Of a stretch of 15,788 bases of DNA, positions 1 to 5,923 are shown one piece after another (within the stretch, counting starts at the first letter, position 1; the number at the start of each line of letters is the position of its first letter). The position numbers were made by a program, and so were the translations under genes. A model generated the notes under the pieces. It was not told the origin of the DNA. It was given only the letters and a program-made list of their open reading frames with translations, and searched no databases. The DNA is from CAZPEV01 sp964585635 (GTDB lineage Bacteria > Zixibacteria > MSB-5A5 > GN15 > JAAZOE01). Where the stretch lies: assembly GCA_964585635.1 (NCBI GenBank), contig CAZPEV010000065.1:1-15788 (forward strand), given 5' to 3'.

Positions 1-729
1 AACCATCCCGGCGTACCCGATGCGGGGGGAGGGGATCGCCATGATCTCCGGCGATCAGGCAGTGGCCGGGTCCGAGAGGTGCTGAATGGTCTTCCGGTCG
101 AGGCCATTGCCGAACATAAATGAGCGCCGGTAGCCGGACGCATACTTATCGTGGATCATCTGCGATGTGGTCAGAAGCAGATCGACCCGGCCGCGCCATC
201 TGGCCATCGGCCGATTGACCGCATCGGATTCCCGTCCGGCCAGATCGGTCAGGTTGTCATATATTTCGAAGATGCAGAAGCTGCGATCAAACAGCTCGGC
301 GACATATCCCTGCTGGGGATAATTATACCAGATCATCGGCGATGGTTCGGCGATTCCGAGCCGTTTCTGAAGCTGCCCGTAGCTTCGCCGCAGCGCGGCC
401 AGATTGAGCCGTTCGAAAAGGGGAACAGAATTGGCGATCTGGTCGTGGATGACATACTTCGGATGGTACAGAAATAGATTCGGCGCCAACTGCTCTAGTT
501 TTGGTCTGCCGAACAGTTCCGGCAGCCGCGCCGGTTTCCTGACGATGGTCGAAAAAGGACAGAGTGGCCGATTGACCGCGACGACCACGCTGCCGAACGC
601 CGCGGCCGATTCGGCCAACGCATACACCATCGGGCGGCGCATATAAATCGGCCAGTCGACGGCGGCCCAGACCAGGATAATCCGGGGAAACGGCCTTGTG
701 CTATTACCATTTGCTTCCGATGCAGGCAT
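1..729 (-). pseudogene. Glycosyltransferase (GT4-like), interrupted by an in-frame stop and cut by the window edge
   Basis: The minus-strand frame starts at ATG 729 and reads 224 residues to a TGA at 55-57. The protein resembles the N-terminal Rossmann domain of retaining GT-B glycosyltransferases: a first strand (PRIILVWAAVDW), a middle segment with MIWYNYPQQGYVAELF and IYDNLTDLAG, and a late segment with VDLLLTTSQMIHDKY and FMFGNGLD. Reading on through the TGA in the same frame gives SPEIMAIPSPRIGYAGMV up to base 1. That matches the start of the C-terminal donor-binding domain in this family (usually IPxPRIGYxG). The gene is therefore probably longer, and the stop removes the sugar-nucleotide domain. 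It could be a real nonsense mutation or a base error. The likely role, if intact, is envelope or exopolysaccharide synthesis. No convincing ribosome binding site precedes ATG 729, so the start is tentative. Confidence 0.7.
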
Positions 730-799
730 CGTGTAGCGATATAGGCCAATTCCGATTGCCCGACAAGCAAAAAAGCCAATGCCGCAGCGGTATTATGAC

Positions 800-828
800 T
801 TGACACTTAATATGTTGAAATATATCTT
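800..828 (+). promoter_or_regulatory. Sigma-70-type promoter upstream of the nuclease gene
   Basis: A perfect -35 hexamer TTGACA (800-805) is followed after 17 bases by TATCTT (823-828, 4 of 6 consensus) in a locally AT-rich stretch. It would start a transcript near 835 that reads through the tiny ORF at 869 and into the nuclease gene at 1034. It is predicted from sequence only. Confidence 0.5.
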
Positions 829-868
829 ATGAATAGGGTACTGTCAATATTTTGCGGCGGCTACAGGC

Positions 869-982
869 ATGATTCGAAAAGTAGTCATTTTGGGGATCCT
901 TTGTGCTTGGGGACCACCACCGTACAACAAGGGTATGCCTGAGGACAAGGCGCTGATAAACAAGGTCGTGTACCAACCATGA
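869..982 (+). CDS. Possible 37-residue small ORF ahead of the nuclease gene
   Basis: ATG 869 opens a 37-codon frame ending at TGA 980-982. It begins MIRKVVILGILCAWG, a basic start followed by a hydrophobic stretch like a short signal or membrane segment, then PPPYNKGMPEDK and a hydrophilic tail. Only a weak ACAGG lies upstream as a ribosome binding site. It lies between the promoter at 800-828 and the nuclease gene, so it could be a leader peptide or the remnant of a lipoprotein-like gene. I recognise no family, and a frame this short can occur by chance. Confidence 0.25.
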   Translation: MIRKVVILGILCAWGPPPYNKGMPEDKALINKVVYQP

Positions 983-1033
983 ATAATGGAGCCAAAGTAT
1001 GGCCTTAAGTCATTCCACAAGAAGGTAAAACAT

Positions 1034-1903
1034 ATGGATTTTACGAAATTTGAGACAATCTCAATTCGCAATCATGCTGAGCTAAATGAGAGATGGGTTC
1101 AAGACCGCATAGCGGAGGATCCCTCGATCCTGGGGCTAGGCGATGTCGTCCTAAGGGATCGCGAACGCATTCAGCCGCGAGCCGGACGCTTAGATCTGTT
1201 ATTGCAGGAGGCAGATTCCAACCGACGATATGAGGTTGAAATTCAGCTTGGTGCCACTGACGAGAGCCACATAATCCGAACTATCGAATACTGGGATATA
1301 GAGCGTAAGCGGTATCCTCAGTATGAACATACTGCCGTGATCGTGGCGGAGGATATCACTAGTCGCTTTCTAAATGTGATTAATCTTTTCAATGGCATGA
1401 TCCCGCTTGTCGCCATCCAAATGAAGGCGCTTCGGTCAGGTAATCAGATCGGCTTGGTATTCACGACCGTTGTTGATCAGCTGGCACTGGGTCTCGTTGA
1501 CGAGGATGAGGAGCAAGTAGAACCTACCGACCGCGCATATTGGGAATCGAGGGGTTCCAAGAAAACAGTGGCGATTGCGGATCAATTACTTGAAATCGCG
1601 AAGACCCATGATCCGGCTCTGGAACTGAAATACAATAAATTCTATATCGGCTTGGCAAAGAACGGTCACCCGCGGAATTTCATTGTCTTCCGTCCCAAGA
1701 AGGGTTTTATACGGTTTGAGCCACGACTCAAGAGCTCACCTGAAACCCAAGAACGTCTCGAGTCGGCTGGTCTGGATGTAATGGATTACGACAGTCGTTG
1801 GGGGTACTACCGTATTCGGCTACAGCCTGGTGAAGTCGAGAAGAATAGACAGATTATCTCTTCGGTAATTGCCGAGGCATACAAAGCGGATGAGCGTGAT
1901 TAG
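1034..1903 (+). CDS. PD-(D/E)XK nuclease-like protein of unknown role
   Basis: This is a 289-residue soluble protein beginning MDFTKFETISIRNHAELNER. ATG 1034 was chosen because GAAGG lies about nine bases upstream; an in-frame ATG at 986 has no such site. Residues 12-110 look like a restriction-endonuclease-like fold: a helix with E17, then GRLDLLL (D54), then YEVEIQLG (E69, Q71), then a long helix with RTIEYWDIERKRYP. This is the D...ExK core with Gln in place of the usual Lys. Residues 198-232 (LKYNKFYIGLAKNG, FIVFRPKKGFIRFEP) form a separate beta-rich C-terminal domain reminiscent of DUF5655. Its neighbours are unrelated, and its AT-rich codons contrast with the flanking GC-rich genes, so it may be transferred. 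DNA repair or defence are both possible; the substrate is unknown. Confidence 0.75.
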   Translation: MDFTKFETISIRNHAELNERWVQDRIAEDPSILGLGDVVLRDRERIQPRAGRLDLLLQEADSNRRYEVEIQLGATDESHIIRTIEYWDIERKRYPQYEHTAVIVAEDITSRFLNVINLFNGMIPLVAIQMKALRSGNQIGLVFTTVVDQLALGLVDEDEEQVEPTDRAYWESRGSKKTVAIADQLLEIAKTHDPALELKYNKFYIGLAKNGHPRNFIVFRPKKGFIRFEPRLKSSPETQERLESAGLDVMDYDSRWGYYRIRLQPGEVEKNRQIISSVIAEAYKADERD

Positions 1904-1971
1904 AATTGGTAGCCCTCAGTTCTGCAGTGGCCGAATCCGCACTTGGCATAAGAATGCAGCCGCCGGGTGCC

Positions 1972-2100
1972 TGCTATATTTTCAAACATAACCTCTGGGT
2001 GGCAACCCCAAGCTTCGGCTAGGGGGTGATCTGCCAAAGCATCACACCCTAGGCAAAGATTTCGGTGATTGCCGGATGGCCCGGCACCGGGCGGGCCGGT
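1972..2100 (+). ncRNA. Candidate structured RNA or regulatory hairpin cluster
   Basis: An extended -10 (TGCTATATT, 1972-1980) is followed by closely packed inverted repeats. They are GGGT/ACCC with a GGCA loop (1997-2008), ACCCC-A-AGC-TTCG-GCT-AG-GGGGT (2005-2027), a 14-base stem with two mismatches pairing 2017-2030 with 2041-2054, GGCAA...TTGCC closed by a TTCG loop (2052-2073), and GCCCGG-CA-CCGGGC (2079-2092). The second and third stems overlap, so they cannot form together. I recognise no known riboswitch or RNA family. No gene starts directly downstream. It could equally be an untranslated 3' region of the nuclease gene. Confidence 0.3.
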
Positions 2101-2211
2101 TATCGCTCGATCTCGATTTCACAACATAATCGATGTTGATCGCTACGCCGCCCTTATATATATGGACGCTTTCACCAGTGGCTATACTTATGCCTGCCGG
2201 AAACTATGCGC

Positions 2212-2278
2212 GGCCCGCCTGTGGCGGGTCCACATCTGCCCGAAAATGATTCCTCCGGCCGATGTGGACATCGGCCGG
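2212..2278. repeat. Cluster of nested palindromes
   Basis: GGCCCGCC (2212-2219) can pair with GGCGGGTC (2223-2230, one G-T pair). CCGGCCGATGT (2255-2265) and ACATCGGCCGG (2268-2278) form a perfect 11-base palindrome around GG. GTCCACATC (2228-2236) is also the inverse complement of GATGTGGAC (2261-2269), so the two hairpins can swap partners. The rest of 1904-2616 holds one more imperfect GC-rich inverted repeat near 2491-2520 and no frame that looks like protein: the open frames there lack coherent domain character and an adequate ribosome binding site. Confidence 0.45.
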
Positions 2279-2554
2279 GCACGAATTCGGGGCCAAATAG
2301 CCCCGCAAAATCATGATCAACACGGTCGACCGAACTACAAAAATCAGAGAAATGAGCAAACGGACCCAATTCCCGGTAATCCCAAGGAGGCCATTATAGT
2401 CCAACGAAATCTTGCCACAAATCCCAGCGCAAGTCGATATGAAACTACCATCGATTCGGCGTTCTCTGCAATCGGGGTCGGCTGTGCCTGGCGCGCCGTG
2501 GCGGGCCCTCCGCGCCAAGGGTCTGCATCAGGTCGATCCTATGGAATAAAATAC

Positions 2555-2583
2555 TTGACAAAAAGGTCGTCTTTCGATATGAA
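2555..2583 (+). promoter_or_regulatory. Sigma-70-type promoter of the dockerin gene
   Basis: A perfect -35 TTGACA (2555-2560) is followed after 17 bases by TATGAA (2578-2583, 4 of 6 consensus). The start of transcription would lie near 2590, leaving a leader of about 27 bases that contains the ribosome binding site GGGAGGGG (2606-2613) before ATG 2617. Confidence 0.55.
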
Positions 2584-2616
2584 TAATATGTACAGATTTC
2601 CAGCTGGGAGGGGAAT

Positions 2617-3330
2617 ATGCCTGCCAAAAGAATAATGACCTCTTTTGCCATCGCCCTGGTTGTGATTGGGGTCGGCCCGGTAACCCACCTCGGGGCATCA
2701 CCTTCAGACTATGTCTGTGGCGACGCCAACGGCGACCTGTTGGTCAACGTCGGTGATGCTGTCTCTACCATCAACTATATCTTCAGGGGCGGTCCGGCGC
2801 CGGAACCTATAGCGTCGGCCGACGCCAACGGCGATGACCAGGTCAATGTGGGAGACGCCATCTGGATCGTCAATTATGTATTCAAAGGGGGACTGGCGCC
2901 GCAATGCGACAATCCTCCGGTCGGACGCATAATTGGCCACAGCGACTGCAAGTCCACGCTCAAAGGGGCAATGGCCGACTCGATGCCGCTGAATCTGGAT
3001 TGTCTGGCGTATCAATATGACGGCGCTTCTCTCCTTGATCTGCAGCACATCAACGCCGCTTTCAACTGCTGCCCCCGTATCACGGCGGATATTGTGATCG
3101 ATTCCGGCCTTATTACCATTACCGAGAGCGATCCCTTGCAGGCATGCAGATGCATCTGCCTGTTTGACGTCGGATACCGGATCGTCGGTTTGTCCCCGGG
3201 GGTCTATACGATTAAGATCATCGGCATGTTTATTTGCGGACCGGGGCCGCTTGAATTCACCGTCGACCTGACTTCACCCGGCACCGACACGCTGTGCGTC
3301 GACCGCAGTTGCGGAACATGGAACCCGTAG
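2617..3330 (+). CDS. Secreted protein with a dockerin type I repeat pair
   Basis: This 237-residue protein starts at ATG 2617 behind GGGAGGGG. Residues 1-28 form a signal peptide (MPAKRIMTSFAIALVVIGVG and on). Two calcium-binding dockerin repeats follow directly: DANGDLLVNVGDAVSTINYI (36-55) and DANGDDQVNVGDAIWIVNYV (69-88), each ending in an F(R/K)GG motif. The remaining 140 residues are Cys-rich (C111, C129, C151, C152, C177, C179, C181, C207, C227, C232) with a beta-rich pattern, DLQHINAAFNCCP and LSPGVYTIKI. I do not know a name for that part. Dockerins in cellulosomes bind cohesins and usually sit at the C-terminus. Here the repeat is N-terminal and there is no enzyme domain, so a cell-surface or structural role is more likely than cellulose degradation. 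Confidence 0.8.
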   Translation: MPAKRIMTSFAIALVVIGVGPVTHLGASPSDYVCGDANGDLLVNVGDAVSTINYIFRGGPAPEPIASADANGDDQVNVGDAIWIVNYVFKGGLAPQCDNPPVGRIIGHSDCKSTLKGAMADSMPLNLDCLAYQYDGASLLDLQHINAAFNCCPRITADIVIDSGLITITESDPLQACRCICLFDVGYRIVGLSPGVYTIKIIGMFICGPGPLEFTVDLTSPGTDTLCVDRSCGTWNP

Positions 3331-3357
3331 AAATCCTGACCCTTGGGAGGTTATGAT

Positions 3358-3528
3358 ATGAAGAAGAATGTAGGCACGATTGACCGGACCATACGAATCA
3401 TTATTGGTTTGGTCATCATTTCATTGATCTTCTGGGGGCCCAAATCAGCCTGGGGCCTGATCGGGATTTTGCCCCTTATGACCGGTCTAGTCGGCTGGTG
3501 CCCGCCGTACACACTGTTTGGCATTTAA
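3358..3528 (+). CDS. DUF2892 small inner-membrane protein
   Basis: This 56-residue protein begins MKKNVGTIDRTIRIIIGLVI. ATG 3358 has GGGAGG eight bases upstream (3346-3351); a TTG at 3343 in the same frame sits before that site and is less likely. The pattern KNVGxxDRxIRIIIG, then a central helix (GLIGILPLMTGLVGW), then CPPYTLFGI at the C-terminus is the DUF2892 (PF11127) signature. Two membrane helices are visible. The family occurs alone or fused to rhodanese domains, and the Cys-Pro near the end is conserved, but its biochemical role is not established. It starts 27 bases after the dockerin gene, so the two may share a transcript, although their functions show no obvious link. Confidence 0.85.
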   Translation: MKKNVGTIDRTIRIIIGLVIISLIFWGPKSAWGLIGILPLMTGLVGWCPPYTLFGI

Positions 3529-3702
3529 ACCTGCAAGAAATGCTGATCAGTTCTGTCGATTGGCCGGCCCACCTTATCGGTCTTTCCGGCAGGGCAGGCA
3601 AGTTGCGTTTCCAAATCGCTCCAAGATTATCCTTGCCTGGCCGCAGTTGGTCAGATAACTTCCTCTTCAAAATTGTCTCAATTGACGGCAGGGACACTGA
3701 AC

Positions 3703-3717
3703 AAGGAGAGGCATACG
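3703..3717 (+). promoter_or_regulatory. Strong ribosome binding site in front of an ACG codon
   Basis: AAGGAG (3703-3708) sits six bases before ACG 3715-3717 in the transporter frame. There is no ATG or GTG in this frame within reach. The upstream TTG codons at 3673 and 3682 have no Shine-Dalgarno sequence. The arrangement points to translation starting at ACG, or to an original ATG changed by one base. Confidence 0.5.
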
Positions 3718-5004
3718 GAGACTCAAAGCACCCGCTCGGGATGGATCGTCACACTGGCCGCGACCGGCATCAATCTGGCTCTCGGCATTCTTTATTCCTG
3801 GAGCGTCATCAAGGGGGGAATCCCGGATTCATGGGGATGGAGCCAGGCCGACAAGGTGCTCCCCTACTCGGTGGCTTGCATCTGTTTCGCGCTGGCCATG
3901 ATACCGGCCGGCCGACTGCAGGATAAAATAGGGCCTCGCTGGGTGGCGACGATCGGCGGACTTATGACCGGGGGCGGATGTCTTATAGCCGGTCTGTCAG
4001 GGGCGTCGCTATATGGCTTTGTCATAGGTTTTGGAGTTTTGGTCGGTATCGGTATCGGTTTTGGCTATGCCTCCGCGACTCCGCCGGCCGTCAAATGGTT
4101 CCCGGCCCATCGGACCGGATTGATCGCCGGTATAGTCGTGGCCGGCTTCGGTTTGGCGTCGGTCTATATCGCCCCTTTGGCATCCGGCATGTTGAGCTGG
4201 TTCAGTACCAAAGGGATCGACGCGGCCACCGGCCTTGAGATTACGGAAAAAGGAATCTCGACGACCATGCTGTTGTTTGGCGCGGGATTTCTAGTCGTTG
4301 TCACCGTCCTGTCCCAATTGCTGAAAAATCCTCCGAGCCAAAACCCGCCACCGGCTGCACAAGGGAAAAGCCGGTCAATGGTGGCTCTATCCGGGAGCGA
4401 CAAAACCTGGAGGCAAATGCTGTCAACGGCCCAATTTTACGTCCTGTGGCTCATTTATTTTGCCGGAGCATCGGCTGGATTGACCTTCATCAGCTTCGCC
4501 CAGGACCTGGGTAAGAAATCACTCGGTGAATTGGCCTTTCTCGCGGTGGCGGTACTGGCGATCGGCAATGCCGGCGGGAGGGTCCTGGCCGGGGCGATAT
4601 CTGACAAGATCGGTCGGGAATGGACCATGTGCGGTATGCTGATGTTGCAGGCCGTTGTCCTCGGCGTGCTCTACCTGGTACAGGCTGGGGCGGGATGGCT
4701 GCCGATGATGATTATCATTCTCCTAATCGGGGCCAATTACGGATCGAATCTGTCGCTTTTCCCTGCGGCCGCAAAGGATTATTTTGGGCTGGCCAACTTC
4801 GGCATCAATTATGGCATCTTGTTTACCGCCTGGGGGGCGGCGGGATTTATCATGCCGTGGATAAATGGCAGGATCAAAGACGCCACCGGTACGAACGACC
4901 TCACCTATGGTATTATTATCTTGCTGCTTCTGGTTGGCGCAGTGCTCACGTTCATAAGCCGGAGCATTTCCATCAGGGCCGCGGGCGCCCGTCCGGCCGC
5001 CTAA
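3715..5004 (+). CDS. MFS transporter, oxalate/formate antiporter (OFA) type
   Basis: This is a 429-residue membrane protein if it starts at ACG 3715 (behind AAGGAG), or 443 if it starts at TTG 3673. About 12 hydrophobic helices are visible in two halves, split by a hydrophilic loop rich in Pro and Ser after LLKNPPSQ. The canonical major facilitator loop motif appears as AGRLQDKIGPR after helix 2 and again, weaker, as GAISDKIGREW after helix 8. LGILYSWSVI in helix 1 and NYGILFTAWGAAGF in helix 11 are typical of the OFA family, which exchanges small carboxylates such as oxalate for formate. The exact substrate cannot be read from sequence, and no oxalate or formate enzyme lies beside it. A lone gene, convergent with the following barrel protein. 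Confidence 0.85.
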   Translation, partial: TETQSTRSGWIVTLAATGINLALGILYSWSVIKGGIPDSWGWSQADKVLPYSVACICFALAMIPAGRLQDKIGPRWVATIGGLMTGGGCLIAGLSGASLYGFVIGFGVLVGIGIGFGYASATPPAVKWFPAHRTGLIAGIVVAGFGLASVYIAPLASGMLSWFSTKGIDAATGLEITEKGISTTMLLFGAGFLVVVTVLSQLLKNPPSQNPPPAAQGKSRSMVALSGSDKTWRQMLSTAQFYVLWLIYFAGASAGLTFISFAQDLGKKSLGELAFLAVAVLAIGNAGGRVLAGAISDKIGREWTMCGMLMLQAVVLGVLYLVQAGAGWLPMMIIILLIGANYGSNLSLFPAAAKDYFGLANFGINYGILFTAWGAAGFIMPWINGRIKDATGTNDLTYGIIILLLLVGAVLTFISRSISIRAAGARPAA

Positions 5005-5051
5005 AAAGAGGGTAGGATCCCAAATTGGCCGAGGCAAACTCCAATATGGGT

Positions 5052-5070
5052 TGCCGGCGTCGGGCCGGCA
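5052..5070. terminator. Hairpin between convergent genes, possible weak terminator
   Basis: TGCCGGC (5052-5058) and GCCGGCA (5064-5070) form a perfect seven-base stem with a five-base loop. It lies between the transporter (ending 5004) and the convergent barrel gene (ending 5133), where a bidirectional terminator is expected. No T-run follows on either strand, so intrinsic termination would be weak. Confidence 0.35.
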
Positions 5071-5132
5071 GAGTATTGTCCCGCAAATCAGTCGGGGCGG
5101 CAAAACGATCTTCTCGTCAGTCGGTGTCCGCC

Positions 5133-5702
5133 TTACAGGCTCAGATTCAGACCCATGGAAATAGGAATGTAGTCGATCTTTCCTGTCGGAACCGAAATCT
5201 TGGTATACCGGCCTTCCAGGTAGAAATTAAGCTTCGGCGCGGCATTCACCTTTATTCCGCCGCCAAAACAGTAGAAGAACTTGGTCTTCGGCTTGAGCCC
5301 CTCCAGCGCCGCGTCGACGACCCGATCGACGGTCGTGATCGCAAAATCATATTTCGCGTATCCGGCGCCGATGAGCGCGTATGGCCGGAACTTGAATCCC
5401 GGCGCGGCCAAATTGGCGCGAACGTCAAGGCCGTATTCGGATATGGTGAAATCCTCGTCGCCGGTGGAATCCTTTTTCGATGGAAAGGCATGATATCCAA
5501 AGCGGGCAACGGTTTCAAGGGTCGGCACCGGCGTCAGCCCTAAACCGACCGAACCCTGATAGCCGGTTTTCCAGAGATCTTTCAGGTTCTCCATCGGGAC
5601 AGATAGCCCGCCGCCGGCATAGAGGTTTATCCCCAAGCCCTGTGACATGACAGGAGAGACTGCCGCCGTCACGATAACGACTGCCGCAATGATCCGTTTC
5701 AT
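5133..5702 (-). CDS. Outer-membrane beta-barrel protein (OmpA/OmpX-like)
   Basis: This 189-residue protein starts at ATG 5702, seven bases after AGGGAGG (minus strand); the frame extends upstream to 5786 but with no ribosome binding site. Residues 1-20 are a signal peptide (MKRIIAAVVIVTAAVSPVMS). The mature part alternates hydrophobic and polar residues in strands separated by glycines: INLYAGGGLSVPM, GSVGLGLTP, EYGLDVRANLAA, FRPYALIGAGYAKYDF, KFFYCFGGGIKVNA, NFYLEGRYTKISV, and a final YIPISMGLNLSL. This is the pattern of an eight-stranded barrel of the OMP_b-brl class (PF13505-like). No periplasmic peptidoglycan-binding domain follows. The role may be structural or adhesive; a specific function cannot be assigned. 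It diverges from the thiolase operon with a 221-base shared upstream region. Confidence 0.8.
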   Translation of the reverse strand: MKRIIAAVVIVTAAVSPVMSQGLGINLYAGGGLSVPMENLKDLWKTGYQGSVGLGLTPVPTLETVARFGYHAFPSKKDSTGDEDFTISEYGLDVRANLAAPGFKFRPYALIGAGYAKYDFAITTVDRVVDAALEGLKPKTKFFYCFGGGIKVNAAPKLNFYLEGRYTKISVPTGKIDYIPISMGLNLSL

Positions 5703-5845
5703 CAAAACCTCCCTGGTCTGGTGGCCGTTTTTCCTAATATCGTCAGAATCTGAACCGCAATCTAGGCGATCTGAGCCTTCAGGCAATATTTAACACAGGC
5801 TTAGGTTTGGGCGCCGGATTGCGATAGGTGTCGGCCGGTGTACTT

Positions 5846-5861
5846 TGTGATCTATTTCACT
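5846..5861. promoter_or_regulatory. CRP/FNR-family binding site
   Basis: TGTGATCTATTTCACT has the two half-sites TGTGA and TCAC(T) separated by six bases, close to the CRP consensus TGTGA-N6-TCACA. It abuts the -35 box of the promoter at 5861-5889. Its centre lies about 42 bases before the predicted start of transcription, which is the classic position for activation through contact with RNA polymerase. It could also affect the divergent barrel gene. The regulator itself is not in the window. Confidence 0.5.
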
Positions 5862-5889
5862 TGCCTTTGATGCGGCCATATGATATTAT
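5861..5889 (+). promoter_or_regulatory. Promoter of the acyl-CoA operon
   Basis: TTGCCT (5861-5866, 4 of 6) is followed after exactly 17 bases by TATTAT (5884-5889, 5 of 6). Transcription would begin near 5896, giving a leader of about 28 bases with GGAGG (5913-5917) ahead of ATG 5924. Confidence 0.6.
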
Positions 5890-5923
5890 CCTTTTTCTAA
5901 CCTACTGTTTCTGGAGGATGAAA

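Noticed and set aside
495..806. A 103-codon minus-strand frame overlapping the glycosyltransferase start
   Set aside because: It is a shifted reading of the same region, with no motif, while the 55-729 frame has clear glycosyltransferase features.
1985..2100. A known riboswitch (c-di-GMP, glycine, cobalamin, fluoride and TPP considered)
   Set aside because: The conserved core sequences of these classes are not present, and no gene begins just downstream.
2069..2635. A 188-codon open frame across the hairpin-rich gap
   Set aside because: It lacks a ribosome binding site and coherent protein composition, crosses several palindromes and the dockerin promoter, and runs into the start of the dockerin gene.
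3592..3642. Inverted repeat CAGGCAAG / CTTGCCTG between the DUF2892 and transporter genes
   Set aside because: The stem is eight bases with a loop near 30 bases and no T-run; too weak to call a terminator.
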